Program-made: the position numbers and the translations under genes
DNA from: Psococerastis gibbosa
Taxonomy: Eukaryota; Arthropoda; Insecta; Psocodea; Psocidae
DNA: 64,000 nt
NCBI GenBank assembly: GCA_963971405.1
Contig: OZ020487.1
Location: forward strand, 40,149,039 to 40,213,038
Direction: 5' to 3'
In this document: positions 1 through 12,154 of the stretch, one piece after another
How the letters are laid out: each line of letters begins with the position of its first letter
How positions within the stretch are numbered: position 1 is the first letter of the stretch
The notes under the pieces: model-generated
The model's database searches: none
What the model was told of the DNA's origin: nothing
Seen by the model: only the letters and a program-made list of their open reading frames with translations

Positions 1-639
1 GTGATAACAACGCTGAGTATAATTAAACGGTGTCGAAGGACAAGAGGCAAATTGCACATTGACTTTTGGCCGACAATGAAAAGTGTTGGTCTGCCAACCC
101 GGATGACAGTTTGCATTCTGTAGCGGCCAAATGTTTAAAGGGCCATCAACTGTTCAACTTAGGCTACATTTATATACGATTGGTTATGCAACATAGACAA
201 AGCCATAAGCCGCTATATAATTTCATGAGTAAATGTGTAAACGACGTTGCGCAGCCTATAGTTGATTTTACTAGATTTTAAATAAATAAATAAATAAATA
301 ATATTGTACAACGTGAATCACATGTCAAAACCAAAACGAACACATTTACGAGGGCTCTATATTAGTGGTATTAGGGTATAATATACACTATATTATAGTG
401 TCTTAACATTTTACAGTGTCTAAACATGTTTAAGTTGAAATAACAACAGAATGAAGAAGTTCGATGTTCCGCATTCTGTTTTCATTCCCACTTAAATCAT
501 GATTTTCCAACATTCAATCTCGGATATTAGGGAGTCAAACGTGTTTTTACAACATTCTATGTTATTTAGCAGGTACTGTGTATTAATGTTTTCTTTCTTA
601 TTTAAATACGTATAATAATACAATAATATATTTAAAAAA
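1..639. other. No gene recognised
   Basis: AT-rich; an AAAT microsatellite at about 281-302. A 71-codon frame at 66-281 lacks an ATG start and resembles nothing I know. Confidence 0.5.
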
Positions 640-930
640 AGATTAGCTTTGTGATGGTCGAAATTCTCGATTTCAATATTTACACGTTATGAGGTCCAAA
701 ATAAAAGTGGTTTTTACAAAATGTATGTCGGTCTGTCTGTCTGCCTGTGCATCGATTTGTGGGCAACTACTCAATGGAATTTGATGAAATTCAGGATAAA
801 GGTTCACAAATTAATATCAAATCTCGAGCCATTTTTTTTTATTTTGGACTAGGCCTAACTCAATTTTAGTGGGGTTCATCTTCCAATAAACGTCAAAAAA
901 TAATTTCTCAAAAACAGCTCCAACTATTTT
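640..930 (-). repeat. Interspersed repeat, 3' part, reverse
   Basis: Reverse complement of the CAGACAG...ACCTC end: GTGGTTTTTACAAAATGTAT, GTCTGTCTGTCTGCC. Confidence 0.72.
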
Positions 931-2350
931 TTTTTTTTTTTCTAATTCACGCTGTGGTCGTTATTTATTGCACTATTTTTGTCCCGCAACGTTACTTTGA
1001 AAAATTTCTGACTAATCCAGGGCAAGTTTATAGGGAACACTTCATTCCATACTGGTAAAGGTTAAAGGTTGCTTCAGTAAGTTATAATGTCATGAATATT
1101 GCATGTTAGGTACCAAATTAAAGGCCTACAAAAAAATTGTATTGAACAGGGAACACAGCTAATGTGATGGGCTAATAGCTGCCAGACAAATTAATACGTG
1201 TATATTTCTCTATGCTAATAGGAGTAACAGCCTATATGTAACGATAGACTAGTAAAAATGATATAAAGCAAAATGATTACCGTCCCCAAATAAGTAATCA
1301 TCACTATAAACACTATCAACAATATAGCCTAAAAAAAATTGCTTATATTAACAAAACAGCCAAATATAGGCTACCAATACAGTAATATAGCCTGCGCTAC
1401 CTATAACAAGTTTATATAATTCGTGCAAAATTAAATTGTCAGCAGAGGCGTAGGTAATGCACAAATTTAATAACAGAAAATAGGCTACGAGACGCACTCA
1501 AACAAGAGATTTATCAAAATAGCCTAAAGCGATTTTCGATAATAATCTGAAACTGACGAGATGTAGGCTACCAATCGAAGCGTATTGCACAAGGAAATCG
1601 CTAATCCAATAAGAAAAGTATCAATCTATGCCTGTATTGCAGCACCCCATTCTACAAATCTTATTGTATGTATTCAGAATCACTCCGCTTATTTCAGTAT
1701 TCATTCTATTAGCCTGAGACGAATATTGCACAACTTTAAAATATAAGCACATAGAAACAATTAGTGAACAAGCGGAACATTTGACGGGATCCGTTTGCAC
1801 ATACCAGTCATGAGTGTTTTCAACAACAAACAGCGTCTCACTGAACGCCGTTCGATAGCTGTTGGATCAGTGCGCAGTGGCGCTGCAGCTGCAGATGCAG
1901 TTTTAATTGGCCGTCCCTCTCGAATGGAAATGCACAGTCTACCCTTCCAACTAAAAATTCTAGAGTGGCCCTCCCTGATGTCCTAACTCCTAAGCTGATG
2001 AATGAACACATACCCCAACCTCTTCCCGGACAAAGTCAAGCACTAAAATCCTGACTGTGTAGGATTACAATTTACCCTTCTGCACAAAAGTAGTTAAAAT
2101 CAGGCTTCTAAATATATTCTATAATAAACAAAATACAACATAATAGGCTCTGCATATTCAATGTGTAATAGGCCTATACAAAATATGCCTATTGCATAAT
2201 GCAAATATGATGCATATTTGAATGTTATTTAGAGCTAATTATTTTACATTACTTATACAACAGTGGATAGCAGGGCACATTTGCTTATACAGTCATATAG
2301 CATGTAGATTGATTAATCAAGGAAAAGGGATGGTCACATAAAACTTCAAT
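931..2350. other. No gene recognised
   Basis: AT-rich sequence with many short 'aggcta' motifs; nothing coding. Confidence 0.5.
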
Positions 2351-2491
2351 GGCGGGGTTTCCACATACGTCAATGGTCAATGAGAAATATGGTTTTGACG
2401 TGGTAGCAGAATTTTTAGTATGTCTTTAATGTCTGCTAAAACGTCAATTTCATATTTCTCATTGACCATTGACGTATGTGGAAACCCCGCC
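2351..2491. mobile_element. Palindromic MITE, GGCGGGGTTTCCAC family
   Basis: Near-perfect 141-bp palindrome. Termini GGCGGGGTTTCCACATACG and complement; centre with GACGTGGTAGCAGA and TCTGCTAAAACGTC. Confidence 0.9.
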
Positions 2492-3180
2492 TATGGAATG
2501 ATAAATAAATTAGAATAGATTGAGGGAACCCATATATGCTCACTAATAATGGCGAGTAGCACCGGCATAGCCAGAGAGGGGGGATCGTGCCCCTTCTAAA
2601 GATTTTGCGATTTAACACTAAATAGAATTCAGTTTTAATTGATGAATTTACACCATGTAAAAAAGTGCAGGGAATTTAAACTAGGCCTAGATATAATAAA
2701 TCTGATTTTCATGTTCAATTCAAAAAGTTTCGAATAAACCCGCGAAAACTAACTGATTTACTTGAACTTCTACACCTGCCCCCCCCCCCCCCTGGATCCA
2801 ATCTTAGCTATGCCCATGGTCATTAGTGATTAAAAAACACGTGACAAGGTTGCCTAGCCAATGAGATCTCTCAAATCTTGGGCCCAGACGGCAGCCAATC
2901 AAAATATGGGTGTTTCTCTGGATGTGGATTCCTATACCCTACTACAATAGTACAGCAACATGCAATAGGCCTACCTAAATAAGGCACTAAACGAGCAGAT
3001 TGGAAATTAGGCAATCAAAATCTTTCGTATGATATTATTATGCTTATTACATCATTTAAAATCTGCAGGTTTTGTACTTATAAATAGCCAATTGTTACCA
3101 ATACCTAGTTGCTCAACTAATACTAGTGGGCTACAGTATATTCAAGTTTATTTGCGGTCAGGTTTCCCGACAGAGGAGTC
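2492..3180. other. No gene recognised
   Basis: Contains a C-run at about 2780-2791; otherwise featureless. Confidence 0.5.
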
Positions 3181-3352
3181 GTCTATAGCATCAAAGTCGA
3201 CAATGTAACCACAAAACCTGTAGAGTACCTGTACAGCTGTCAATTTAGTTTAATACAGTAGGCCTATATGATTTGTATTGTATTTATTCACAGGTTTTGT
3301 GGTTTCTGCAAAATTGGTCACTGGTTACATTCGCGACTTTGATACTAGACAA
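3181..3352. repeat. Imperfect inverted repeat
   Basis: GTCTATAGCATCAAAGTCG, AATGTAACCACAAAACCTGT on the left pair with a right arm at 3290-3352. Confidence 0.7.
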
Positions 3353-3987
3353 CTCAGATTCCAATTAGTACAGCCTGCAATAAGTTACGAAAATATGTTA
3401 ACAAACCGACTAGGTGCCGAATGACGCTCAAATTTTTTAAACTTTTTTATCCGTACTTCTTACTGTAGCACAGACTAAGTTTACCGTAAAGTAACGAGTT
3501 TCTATTCGGAATACAGTACGTCACCAAAATTCCATGTGACGATAAATAATAAAATAAAGCATTTTTTTTTCATTTGGAAGAAGTCATCAATGTCCCTTTC
3601 AGTCCTGAACTATGATATAGATACCGGTACCCCAAAAATGTTTTTTTACTTTATTTACTCTAATTTTATGTTTTTTATAGATAATTTGATTTTTTTCCCC
3701 GGTTTGATTGCTCAACTTTGAAGATAGGTACGGCATGTTCCTCTGGTGGAACACATGTTCTTATGGCAAAATCGAAAATACATAATTATACTCTTTATCA
3801 GTACCGGATTAACCCCTGTGGGGGCCGTGCTGGGCACGAGACATGTGGGGGCCGTGTGCGCAAGCCCTGTCTACCGACATAGTAGCAAAAAAAAACGTTT
3901 AATTTCCAGCCAATTTCAAAACTTTGTTGGGAAATTTTTTTTCAACTTTTTGTTTTGTTTTAAAAAGATGACCTAGCGTTCGTAATC
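3353..3987. other. No gene recognised
   Basis: T-rich; near 3803 a CCGGATTAACCCCTGTGGGG stretch resembles the end of the hAT-like element at 22342. Confidence 0.45.
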
Positions 3988-4320
3988 TTAATTATATAGT
4001 TCAATGCTAGGGCTGAACTGCAGGCTACTAGTGGGGTCACAGGTGGCGGATAGTGAACGGCCATCAGATATGATGGTTAGCTGCGAATAAGATGAATAAG
4101 CAGTCCCCGACCAAGCAGTACCGAGTGGGGTCCGGTTAAAGATCCCCCACCTAGCTCCCCCACCTAGGGCATGGGCACCCTTTTGTCCATGGGAGAGAAA
4201 AAGCTCCCTAAAGGCGGAAGAATTCAGCAGAGGAGTCAACGGCATAAGGATGCAGAAGGCAACGGGAAACCACTGCATTAAATGTCCTTCGGGGCATCCC
4301 TTGTACAATCATCATGAGCG
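3988..4320. repeat. Probable interspersed repeat
   Basis: Contains GAAGGCAACGGGAAACCACT and GCATCCCTTGTACAATCATC, phrasing I associate with animal LINE leader or tail sequence. No frame supported. Confidence 0.4.
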
Positions 4321-4698
4321 AAAAGTTTAAAACTTATCGCTCAAATGATCGCCAATCTTCAACGTTGAAGGGGCACGAGAAGAAAGAGAAGAAATGCTTA
4401 ATGGCTAAGTGGCAGAGACGTTCACTTTTATTTTTAAAGCACGCTTCTCGTGGCACCTAGCGTCCGTAATGTAAACCAATCTTTTTCAATTCTTATCTGC
4501 CAGATGGCAGAGGCATTCACTTTTTACCGCTAGGTCTCAAATCAAATAGAGGTGTGTGTAGTGTCTGTGTAGTAGGCAAAAATGTTTTATATAAATTATA
4601 TTAAAAATATAATTAAATTGTACTTTTATCTTTAAACTATATAGGCCTATTCCTAAAACATAGTTTCTATGGTACTACGGCAAGATAATTATTTACTG

Positions 4699-4860
4699 AA
4701 GGCTGTTATTCCACTTGTCATTTTTTCTTCATTTGTGCATTAAAAAGAGACATCAATAATACGTCTCAACCATATTATAACTTAATTTATAATAGATAAG
4801 TTAAGTATCTACATAATAGTCTCCTTAAAACAAAATTGCACAAATGAAGAAAAAGTGAAG
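4699..4860. mobile_element. Palindromic MITE, right end truncated
   Basis: Left end AAGGCTGTTATTCCACTTG. Core AAGTATCTACATAATAGTCT shared with other copies. The right arm stops within TGCACAAATGAAGAAAAAG. Confidence 0.8.
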
Positions 4861-4885
4861 AAAAATTTTCAATTTTTTGAGATAA

Positions 4886-5165
4886 GTGTTTGGACTTGAC
4901 CTACTTGACTTTAGGTCGGCGCGTCCAGCCTGGGGGACTTTTGGCCGCTGCCACAACACCACGCCACCTCGGACGATCTTCTGCCACTCACTTCCAATCT
5001 CGGTAGCATGCACATCCTCGAGCACTTGGTCTCTTCATCTTAGTCTTGGCCTACCAGGACGAGAAGCGTGGCTGAAGGTGCGCGTCTTCGAAAACCAGCT
5101 TCGGCCTCCTCTTCACTTGCATACGGTGTATATCACCCAGCCAATGGATTCGATGCCCTTTTAGT
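4886..5165 (-). mobile_element. RTE-like LINE 3' fragment, degraded
   Basis: The minus strand contains RPGRPRLRWRDQVLEDV and EWQKIVRGG, the C-terminal pattern of RTE-like polyproteins, with a stop in between. Similar to the fragment at 15842-16235. Confidence 0.6.
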
Positions 5166-5950
5166 CCTAAAATTATATTCGTGGAGGCGAATGGATCCTA
5201 AGCAATAATGCTATACATTGGACAATTTTGTACTTACAAATTTGCAATAGTCTTTTAATTGTTTCTTCGCCTCAATAATATTTACAGTGTCTCCTTATAA
5301 AGCCATGTGCACTATAGTGTGGAGTTTTCAATCCGACCACCGAACATATTTTATTAGTAAAGTATGTTATTATTTTTTGTTTTAATTAAAGGTTAAATCG
5401 CGTAGGCTACAAACAATTCAATGAATGTAGCCTACCCGATTAATCTCTTCAATCGCCTCACTATTAAGTCATCTGTATTAGGTACTTGTGTCGAGTTGCG
5501 ACACATCTCCGACCGCAAGGTGTGTGTAGATCTTCGCACAAGTAGTCTACGAGCAGGCTATACCACCTTGCCAGCGAAGTCGCTTTACTGCTGTAGAGAT
5601 AGAATGAATAAAATTTATGCATGTAAGCAAAAGCCGATTTGTCACTTAAAACTGTAAATGCACAAGAGGTAAATGTTGGATATGTACTAGTAATATTTAA
5701 TTAGGCCTAATATTCTTTGATAATTTAGGAACCGCATTACATATTTTGTTAAGCATTCTGTGTGACTTGATCTTTCTCCGCGTGAAATATATTCTACCGT
5801 AGTACCAGCTTATCAATGTACTTTCAATCACTGAATCACCCATACCCTTTCCGCCATCCGTGATTGTGATGTGTGCAGGATGAAAATTATGGCTATTATT
5901 TATAGGGCCTATCATTAAACTAAATTTTAAATTTGCCGCTCTTTTTACAA
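5166..5950. other. Upstream region of DPH1, nothing recognised
   Basis: Small open frames with no recognisable motif; no TATA or initiator could be assigned. Confidence 0.45.
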
Positions 5951-6059
5951 GGCGGTGTAGTATTGATGTGGTAGCAGACATTTTTAGACTCTCTTTAATG
6001 TCTGCTACCACGTCAATACTACATTTACTATCACTATTGACGTTAATGGAATCCCCGCC
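5951..6059. mobile_element. Palindromic MITE just upstream of DPH1
   Basis: Core GTGGTAGCAGACATT and AATGTCTGCTACCACG, ends GGCGGTGTAG and ATCCCCGCC. It ends 54 bp before the DPH1 ATG, so it must overlap or adjoin the 5' UTR or promoter. Confidence 0.85.
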
Positions 6060-6113
6060 TAAAAGTTTGTTTGTTTGTTTGTTTACTTTGGTTTGCTTGT
6101 AAACAAATTAAAA

Positions 6114-7588
6114 ATGTCTAATGTGGTTGTTGCTAAAGATAAATGTGAAAGAAAAATTTTTAAGGCTCCTGCAAAGTCTATAAACAGGGTTCCTGATGAA
6201 ATAATTAACAGTCCCATCCTTGGAAAATATTTGGAAGCATTACCCAAAAATTACAACCTGGAAATTCCAAAAACCATATGGCGAATCCAACAGACCAATG
6301 CAAAATGTGTTGCCCTTCAAATGCCGGAAGGCTTGCTCATGTTTGCTACAGTAATTTGTGATATAATTGAAGCTATGACGGGTTCCGAAACGGTAATTAT
6401 GGGAGATGTTACTTACGGTGCGTGCTGTATTGACGATTATACTGCCAAAGCACTTCAGGCAGACTTGCTTGTTCATTACGGGCACAGTTGCCTGGTCCCT
6501 ATTAACAAAATGGCAGGAATTAACGTTCTTTATGTATTTGTTGATATTAAAATTGATCCTTTCCACTTCATTGAAACTGTCAGGTACAATTTTGACGCAT
6601 CAAGACGCATTGGGTTCGTGAGCACCATACAGTTTGTAGCGACTCTTCACGCAGCTGCTGACGTTTTGAGAGAGGACGGATATAATGTGAGCATACCGCA
6701 GTCAAAACCGTTGTCTGCCGGTGAGATTTTGGGATGTACAGCACCGCAAATGCGCAATGTGGACATTTTAGTTTATTTGGGCGATGGAAGATTTCACTTG
6801 GAAGCTGCCATGATAGCAAATCCCAGACTGGAAGCTTATCGCTACGATCCATATGAGAAAAAATTAACACAAGAATTTTATGATCATGTTGTCATGCAGA
6901 ATAATCGACGACAAGCCATAGAAATAGCCAAGAGCTGTAAAATATTCGGATTGATTCTTGGGACCCTTGGGCGACAGGGCAGTACTGCTGTTCTTCGTAG
7001 TTTAGAGGTAGGTATGCATATGGCCTTGTTAGGCAGAAGTGCCGTTAACCAATCTGGTGCGTGACACTATCATGTCGAGCAAAAAGTTGCCAATCAAGCT
7101 GGTGGGGCATCCCCCCTATTTCCGTCCGGAGGCAGGTGCCTTGGATGTGTCAATTTATTGCCTGATATTATCGCCGTCTATCCCACCTTGGTGGGTCATA
7201 AATGATTGGTTGACTGATTTTGATAACAAAATGCGTGAAACAATTATGACAAATCGTGGCTTTTCATTATGGTTTTGCATTTTAGGATTCTATCAACGAA
7301 GCTGGCAAGAAATGTATTACCGTGCTTCTTTCTGAAATTTTCCCAAGTAAGTTGGAACTGATGAGCGATGTTGATGTTTGGGTACAAGTAGCCTGCCCTC
7401 GACTGTCAATCGACTGGGGAACGGCATTTTCGAAACCTCTTCTCACGCCATACGAGCTAAGTCTGGCACTGGCAAAAGATCCTCCTAATTGGGCAGATGC
7501 TTATCCAATGGACTTTTACGCCAACAGTAGCCTGGGACCGTGGACACCTAATCACAAACACAGCTCGGATTGCAGATGTAACACATAA
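6114..7588 (+). CDS. DPH1: Diphthamide synthase subunit DPH1, two exons
   Basis: DPH1 pairs with DPH2 in the cytosol. Using a 4Fe-4S cluster, the pair moves the 3-amino-3-carboxypropyl group of S-adenosylmethionine to a histidine of elongation factor 2, the first step of diphthamide synthesis. Exon 1 is 6114-7007 and exon 2 is 7286-7588; the intron starts gtaggt and ends ttttag, and the join is in phase. The product is 398 residues, somewhat shorter than vertebrate DPH1 because of a short C-terminus. All three expected cluster cysteines are present: YGACC (Cys104/105), LGCTAP (Cys208) and VACPRLSID (Cys335). Other family signatures are LQMPEGLL (68-75) and VHYGHSC (120-126). The start is the ATG at 6114; the longer reading frame upstream has no ATG. 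The intron holds a short stretch (about 7170-7225) also found at about 58720-58780. A palindromic MITE ends 54 bp upstream of the start. Confidence 0.96.
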
Positions 7589-7759
7589 TGATGCTGCGAG
7601 CGCGCTCATTAGATGTTGTATATATACAGTATATTTACATGATTACCTGTTCTTTGCAAGTATTTTAACCTCACCTCATGTCCACCGCGACGGTAGTCTA
7701 CGGCGTTAAGAAAGTTGCCAGAACTTTCATTTTTTATTCCATTAACTCAGCAAGTTATT

Positions 7760-8440
7760 AAAAATTTGGCTCATTTAAGTTGTAGAAGTGCATTATATAA
7801 TCGGGTATTTTTACTTTTCGGTTTTGTAGTTTTTCCAAAAATCCAAGATTACGCGAAATTTTACCCCTCTCTGGTTTTTATGAAAGAACTAAGTTGCCAA
7901 AAATTTAATATTTCCTATTATATGACAAGGGTTACCAGACGTCAGGGATTCAAAGTGCCGTCAGGGAATGCCGGGTGAATGTCAGGAATATTACGACTCA
8001 TTTACGAGAAACATGCAAGTGAAAAAAAATGATTTTGTATCGTTAAAAATGTGAAATAAAGTTTTTTACTGAAATGAAAACTTTTTTCGCGCTTTAATTT
8101 TAAATCAAAATTGGGCGGGAACTTATAGTATAATATTGCAATTTTAATTCTAGCATACCAGTTTTTACCAGTAAAATGCACAAGTAAATTAACACTAGAT
8201 ATAATGTGACACTTCAGAAGGAAATTTACACTATTTTGAATGACACTTTGGTTCAGGTGTCAGGAAGTGAGCTTTCTGAAATCTGGTAACTCTAGATATA
8301 TGATGCATGAAGTAGTCTTCTACAACTTGCATGAGCCAAATCATTTCTGGCTTTGTTAATTAATTAAAAAATGAAAGGTCAACACAAACAACAAATTTTA
8401 GGGTAATCATTTTCTACGCACGGTAGCTATGTTGCTAATG
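7760..8440. repeat. Inverted-repeat element, copy 1 (interrupted)
   Basis: Left arm AAATTTGGCTCATTTAAGTT and right arm ACTTGCATGAGCCAAAT belong to the same palindromic family as 37294-37605; the hAT-like MITE sits between them. Confidence 0.75.
7926..8295. mobile_element. hAT-like MITE inserted in another inverted-repeat element
   Basis: Ends CAAGGGTTACCAGA and TCTGGTAACTCTAG, flanked by TTATATGA and ATATATGA (one mismatch). It separates the two arms of the repeat at 7760-8440. It lies downstream of DPH1 and contains an AATAAA at about 8054. Confidence 0.75.
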
Positions 8441-8454
8441 CCAAAATGCAATAC

Positions 8455-8635
8455 TGTCAGGACATGTAGAGCAGTGGTATAGACTCCGACTTTCACCCGA
8501 AAAAATGTTGGTTCGAGTGCCACACTTGCTACATTTCCTGGCCATGTAAAGCAGGCGGTCCCGGGCTTTCCTAGTTGAGTGTAAGAGAGGGCTCTATCGC
8601 CGTAATTCCGCTAGGTTGACAAGAACTGAATCGAT
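8455..8635 (+). mobile_element. tRNA-derived SINE, copy 1
   Basis: tRNA-like head with A-box region TAGAGCAGTGGT and B-box GGTTCGAGTGCC, then a tail with GGCGGTCCCGGGCTTTCCTA and GGGCTCTATCGCC. The acceptor stem does not close as in a tRNA gene. Confidence 0.8.
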
Positions 8636-8684
8636 CGATAGGACGATTGCATAGGCCAGAACGGGCAGACCATAAAACACGGTA

Positions 8685-9235
8685 CCTAATAATGGTAGGG
8701 TATGCAATGTTTGGGGCATGAATTATCCATTTCTTCAAAAACTATTTTTTTATTAAATAGAAATTTGGCTTAAGAAAGAAAGCTACCTGTTCGGTGATTT
8801 ACTCTAATTAACACCTAAAACACACCAGAAGCATCGATAGAAAGGTTCATGAATATAGGCTAGACTGTTTTTTTTATTTTATGTCCCCAGAACCAACCTA
8901 TCAAGGGACAATTGGGTTTTGTTTAAATTAATAACGACTACCTACGGTACCTACATTATATGTGAATTTAAAGAAAATTGTTGGGAGCCAAAAAAAATTT
9001 CGGAGGGTAAAACCCCCCAAAATCAAAAATTTTCCCGAAACATGATTTTTGTGAACCTACATGGAAGATTTCACAAAATTTAAATTTAGTTAGCCCTCAA
9101 ATCGACGAACAGACCGACAGACATTTCGTTAAAACCACTTTTTATTTTTTTCCTGGGACTTCAAAACGTATTTAAATCCGTAGAAATCTCAGAATCGAAA
9201 ATGTCGACCAGCACAAAGCATTCCCTAAACTAACG
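8685..9235 (+). repeat. Interspersed repeat, 5'-truncated copy
   Basis: Shares AATAATGGTAGGGTATGCAA, ACACCTAAAAC, GATTTTTGTGAACCTACATG and CACTTTTTATTTTTTTCCTG with the family. Confidence 0.75.
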
Positions 9236-9365
9236 TAGCCTATAAACAAATAAAAGGCAATAAATAACGAAAATGAGAATTTTGCTTGGAAATCCTCCCT
9301 TATAATTACTGCTTTCTACGACTAAAAGAACGTATGAACATGCTTTAATATTTATATAGTTTTAT

Positions 9366-9770
9366 ATAGGATACTACTCGACAATAGCGCAAGCAGCCTT
9401 AGCTGTTGGGAAAAACTGCACAAATTTCGATGGAGAAGTAAGTGCCATCAGCGAAGCAGCTAATGAACTACTTTTACTACCAATAGCAAAGAAAGTGGTA
9501 TTCCTATCGGACTCAATATCCGCGATACAGGCTATATGTTCAACAAAACCACAAGAACGAAGAGAAATAAACATCTGCCAGGAACGATGACACCTGCTGC
9601 AAGAAAGGACAGATATAGCCCTGCAGAACATCTCGCAACCTGCGACGGCCTTAAGGACGTCATCTGCGTGGCAACTTTGGAGGGACGAGCTTCTTTATAC
9701 TGGGCGGCACGGCGTGGGATGGCCGAAAGGCCACGAACGGGCGTTGGCTGAAGTAAGAAGTAAGTATATT
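9366..9770 (+). mobile_element. LINE RNase H remnant
   Basis: The plus strand reads DGEVSAISEAANELLLLP and VVFLSDSISAIQAI, matching the RNase H domain of I/Jockey-type LINEs (acidic Asp/Glu/Asp positions visible), then decays with a frameshift and stop. Confidence 0.6.
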
Positions 9771-10374
9771 TATATAGTAGGCTAGTAGAGTATAGTGAAA
9801 GAGGACAGGTTATGACAATCCATGGCGAATAAATTGTCCTAGGCGTATATATAGGCTGCTACTATTTTCTCTATCCTAAAGCATTAGATTGGTCAGTAGA
9901 ATAATTGCATTGCCCAATTCTATGTATTTAACTTCTTAATCGTCAGCAGCAAGTCGGCCATCATTCACAATCGAAAGTACTTTCTGCATTTTGATGAAGA
10001 CAATTCGAACTTATGCAATGCGACTGACTCACCTCCTACTCACTATTTACAATGCATCGGAGGTACCGGCATTGTTGACATTGTACTACAGGCTCACCAT
10101 CCAGGCAATATTCAGATTTATCTCTGCCCTCTTACTGACAGGCATCACTTGCGTCTGCACGTTAATTAAGATGCCCGCATTTCTGCCACAGAAACACATT
10201 ATTAAGGTTGAGTAGACTAGAAATGTTTATTTTCCAAACTCCTGTATTACAAACAAACAAAAGAAGTTTTCACTTCAGAAAGATCATTTCAGTTACACAA
10301 TATATCAGCCAAATCAGTAACAATGTCGTCAACTTACGTACCGGTATTTTTCATTGGCAGTAAAAGTTTCGCTA
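9771..10374. other. Nothing recognised
   Basis: Intergenic between DPH1 and the ATF7IP-like gene. Confidence 0.5.
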
Positions 10375-10552
10375 AGGCATTCCACTTGTCAATATTCCGT
10401 CATTTGTGATTAAAAAAAAAGAAGAGACTTTTGTTTTAAGGAGACGATTATGTAGATAAGTTAAGTATGTACATAATAGTCTCCTTAAAACAAAAATCTC
10501 AACTTTTTTTTAATCACAAATGACGGAATATTGACAAGTGGAATATACGCCT
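10375..10552. mobile_element. Palindromic MITE
   Basis: Arms AAGGCATTCCACTTGTCAA and TTGACAAGTGGAATATACGC flank a shortened AATAGTCTCCTTAAAAC core. Confidence 0.88.
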
Positions 10553-10706
10553 TATGAATGTGTCATGAGCTTTTACTGATTTTGCAAAAATTAAATTATG
10601 TTTTTTTTAATAGGCCCAGGAAAAATCATAGATAATTATATCATTTAGCTGCTTGTACTCTTGAAATAGAAACATTAGGTATGTTTCACTTTCAGCACGG
10701 ACGCAT

Positions 10707-10960
10707 TAAGCGTGTATTCCACTTGTCAATAATCCGTTGAGATTTTTGTTTTAAGGAGACTATTATGTAGATACTTAACTTATCTATTATAAATTAAGTT
10801 ATAATATGGTAGCAGACATCATTAATAAGTCTCTACCATATTATAACTTAATTTATAATAGATAAGTTAAGTATCTACATAATAGTCTCCTTAAAACAAA
10901 AATCTCAACTTTATTTTCATCACAAATGACGGAATATTGACCAGTGGAATACACGCCTTA
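10707..10960. mobile_element. Palindromic MITE with long hairpin core
   Basis: Ends GCGTGTATTCCACTTGTCAA and GACCAGTGGAATACACGC. The core is a palindrome of over 130 bp centred on GCAGACATCATTAATAAG. Confidence 0.9.
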
Positions 10961-11301
10961 GGGCTCTGAAGTCTGGATATTCTTACATAGTGGTTGTGAA
11001 TTGACGTGCACTGTAAGGCTGAGGCTAGAAATAAATATTATTTTATTTTTTCAATTAAGTGATAAAAATGGGTGCACACCATGGGTGTTATATTGCTCTA
11101 ACATGTTAAAACAATTATTCTCTTGAAATAAGTTGTTTTGCATACAGAAATGGACTGCACAACATAATATACGATCACTGTGTACAGCGCTCCAATAAAC
11201 ACAGAATTATTTATTTACATCACATATATTTATCTACGTATTTACAGTGCGAGTCCATTCACAACCACTCAGGTGGAGTGAGAATATATAAAGAGCCCTA
11301 A
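10958..11301. mobile_element. Inverted-repeat MITE, second family
   Basis: Arms 10958-11016 and 11240-11301 share TTAGGGCTC, GTGGTTGTGAAT and CACTGTAA in inverted form. It abuts the previous MITE. Confidence 0.72.
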
Positions 11302-12154
11302 TTTTTATTAAAAACAACCGAGACAATAATATTATAAAACTGCACGATATTACGACCTGCTAGGCACCTTTTTGGCAATTATTAAAAATTAAAGTCAAAT
11401 TGTCCCAATTTGAATTCTGCGTTTTTCATTTGCGCTTTTGTCAGCTGATTCAGAATCTGAATCGTAGTGTACTGACCGATTTGCCGAAATCAGCCATGAC
11501 GAAAATTGATTTGAATTTCGTAAAAACCACTTTCAATTAGTTGATAGACGCATGGACCTGGCAAGCCGTAAATCTACTAAAAACTAAAAGAAATAATATA
11601 CTCTCTCGCTTTATGCCACTCCTACTGATTAAAACTATAACCTAAACTGTATTAAAAACAGGCAGTTTCAGATGATTCAATAACTTATCATATTATATTA
11701 GCATTATTATTAAGCAAAGGCTTGCATGAACATTATAAACAACAATAGTCTTAAATTCTTAGTCTTAATTATGAACATTTTGCCAACATCATCAGAAGAC
11801 CTAAAAATAACATTTCCACTCTTCGCATTGAAATAAAATGTATGTATATGTACAAATGCCGGCTGACATAGTCATACCCATTTGCCCAAAATTGAACTAT
11901 AAAACTCATCAGATTTCTTAACATTTAGTTTTTATTGATTTATTGTTTTTTTGTCACTATTATTCATGCTTATATGTATGTACATGTCAACGTTGATTTT
12001 TCAGACAATATTCGCATTTTAGCGAGATTTCATCTACCTATTTAGTCGGTCACCAATGTTTTACTTTCAGAAAATGTCTTCCTAACTGTTCATTTCAAGA
12101 CCCTAAAACCACCCCCCGTTCAAAATGTTGTATATACTGTTTATGTATATAGGT
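11302..12154. other. Nothing recognised
   Basis: AT-rich intergenic sequence. Confidence 0.5.

Noticed and set aside
8466-8540. Possible tRNA gene
   Set aside because: The A- and B-box-like motifs are followed by a family-specific tail and the acceptor stem does not pair; a second copy at 26750 shows it is a SINE.
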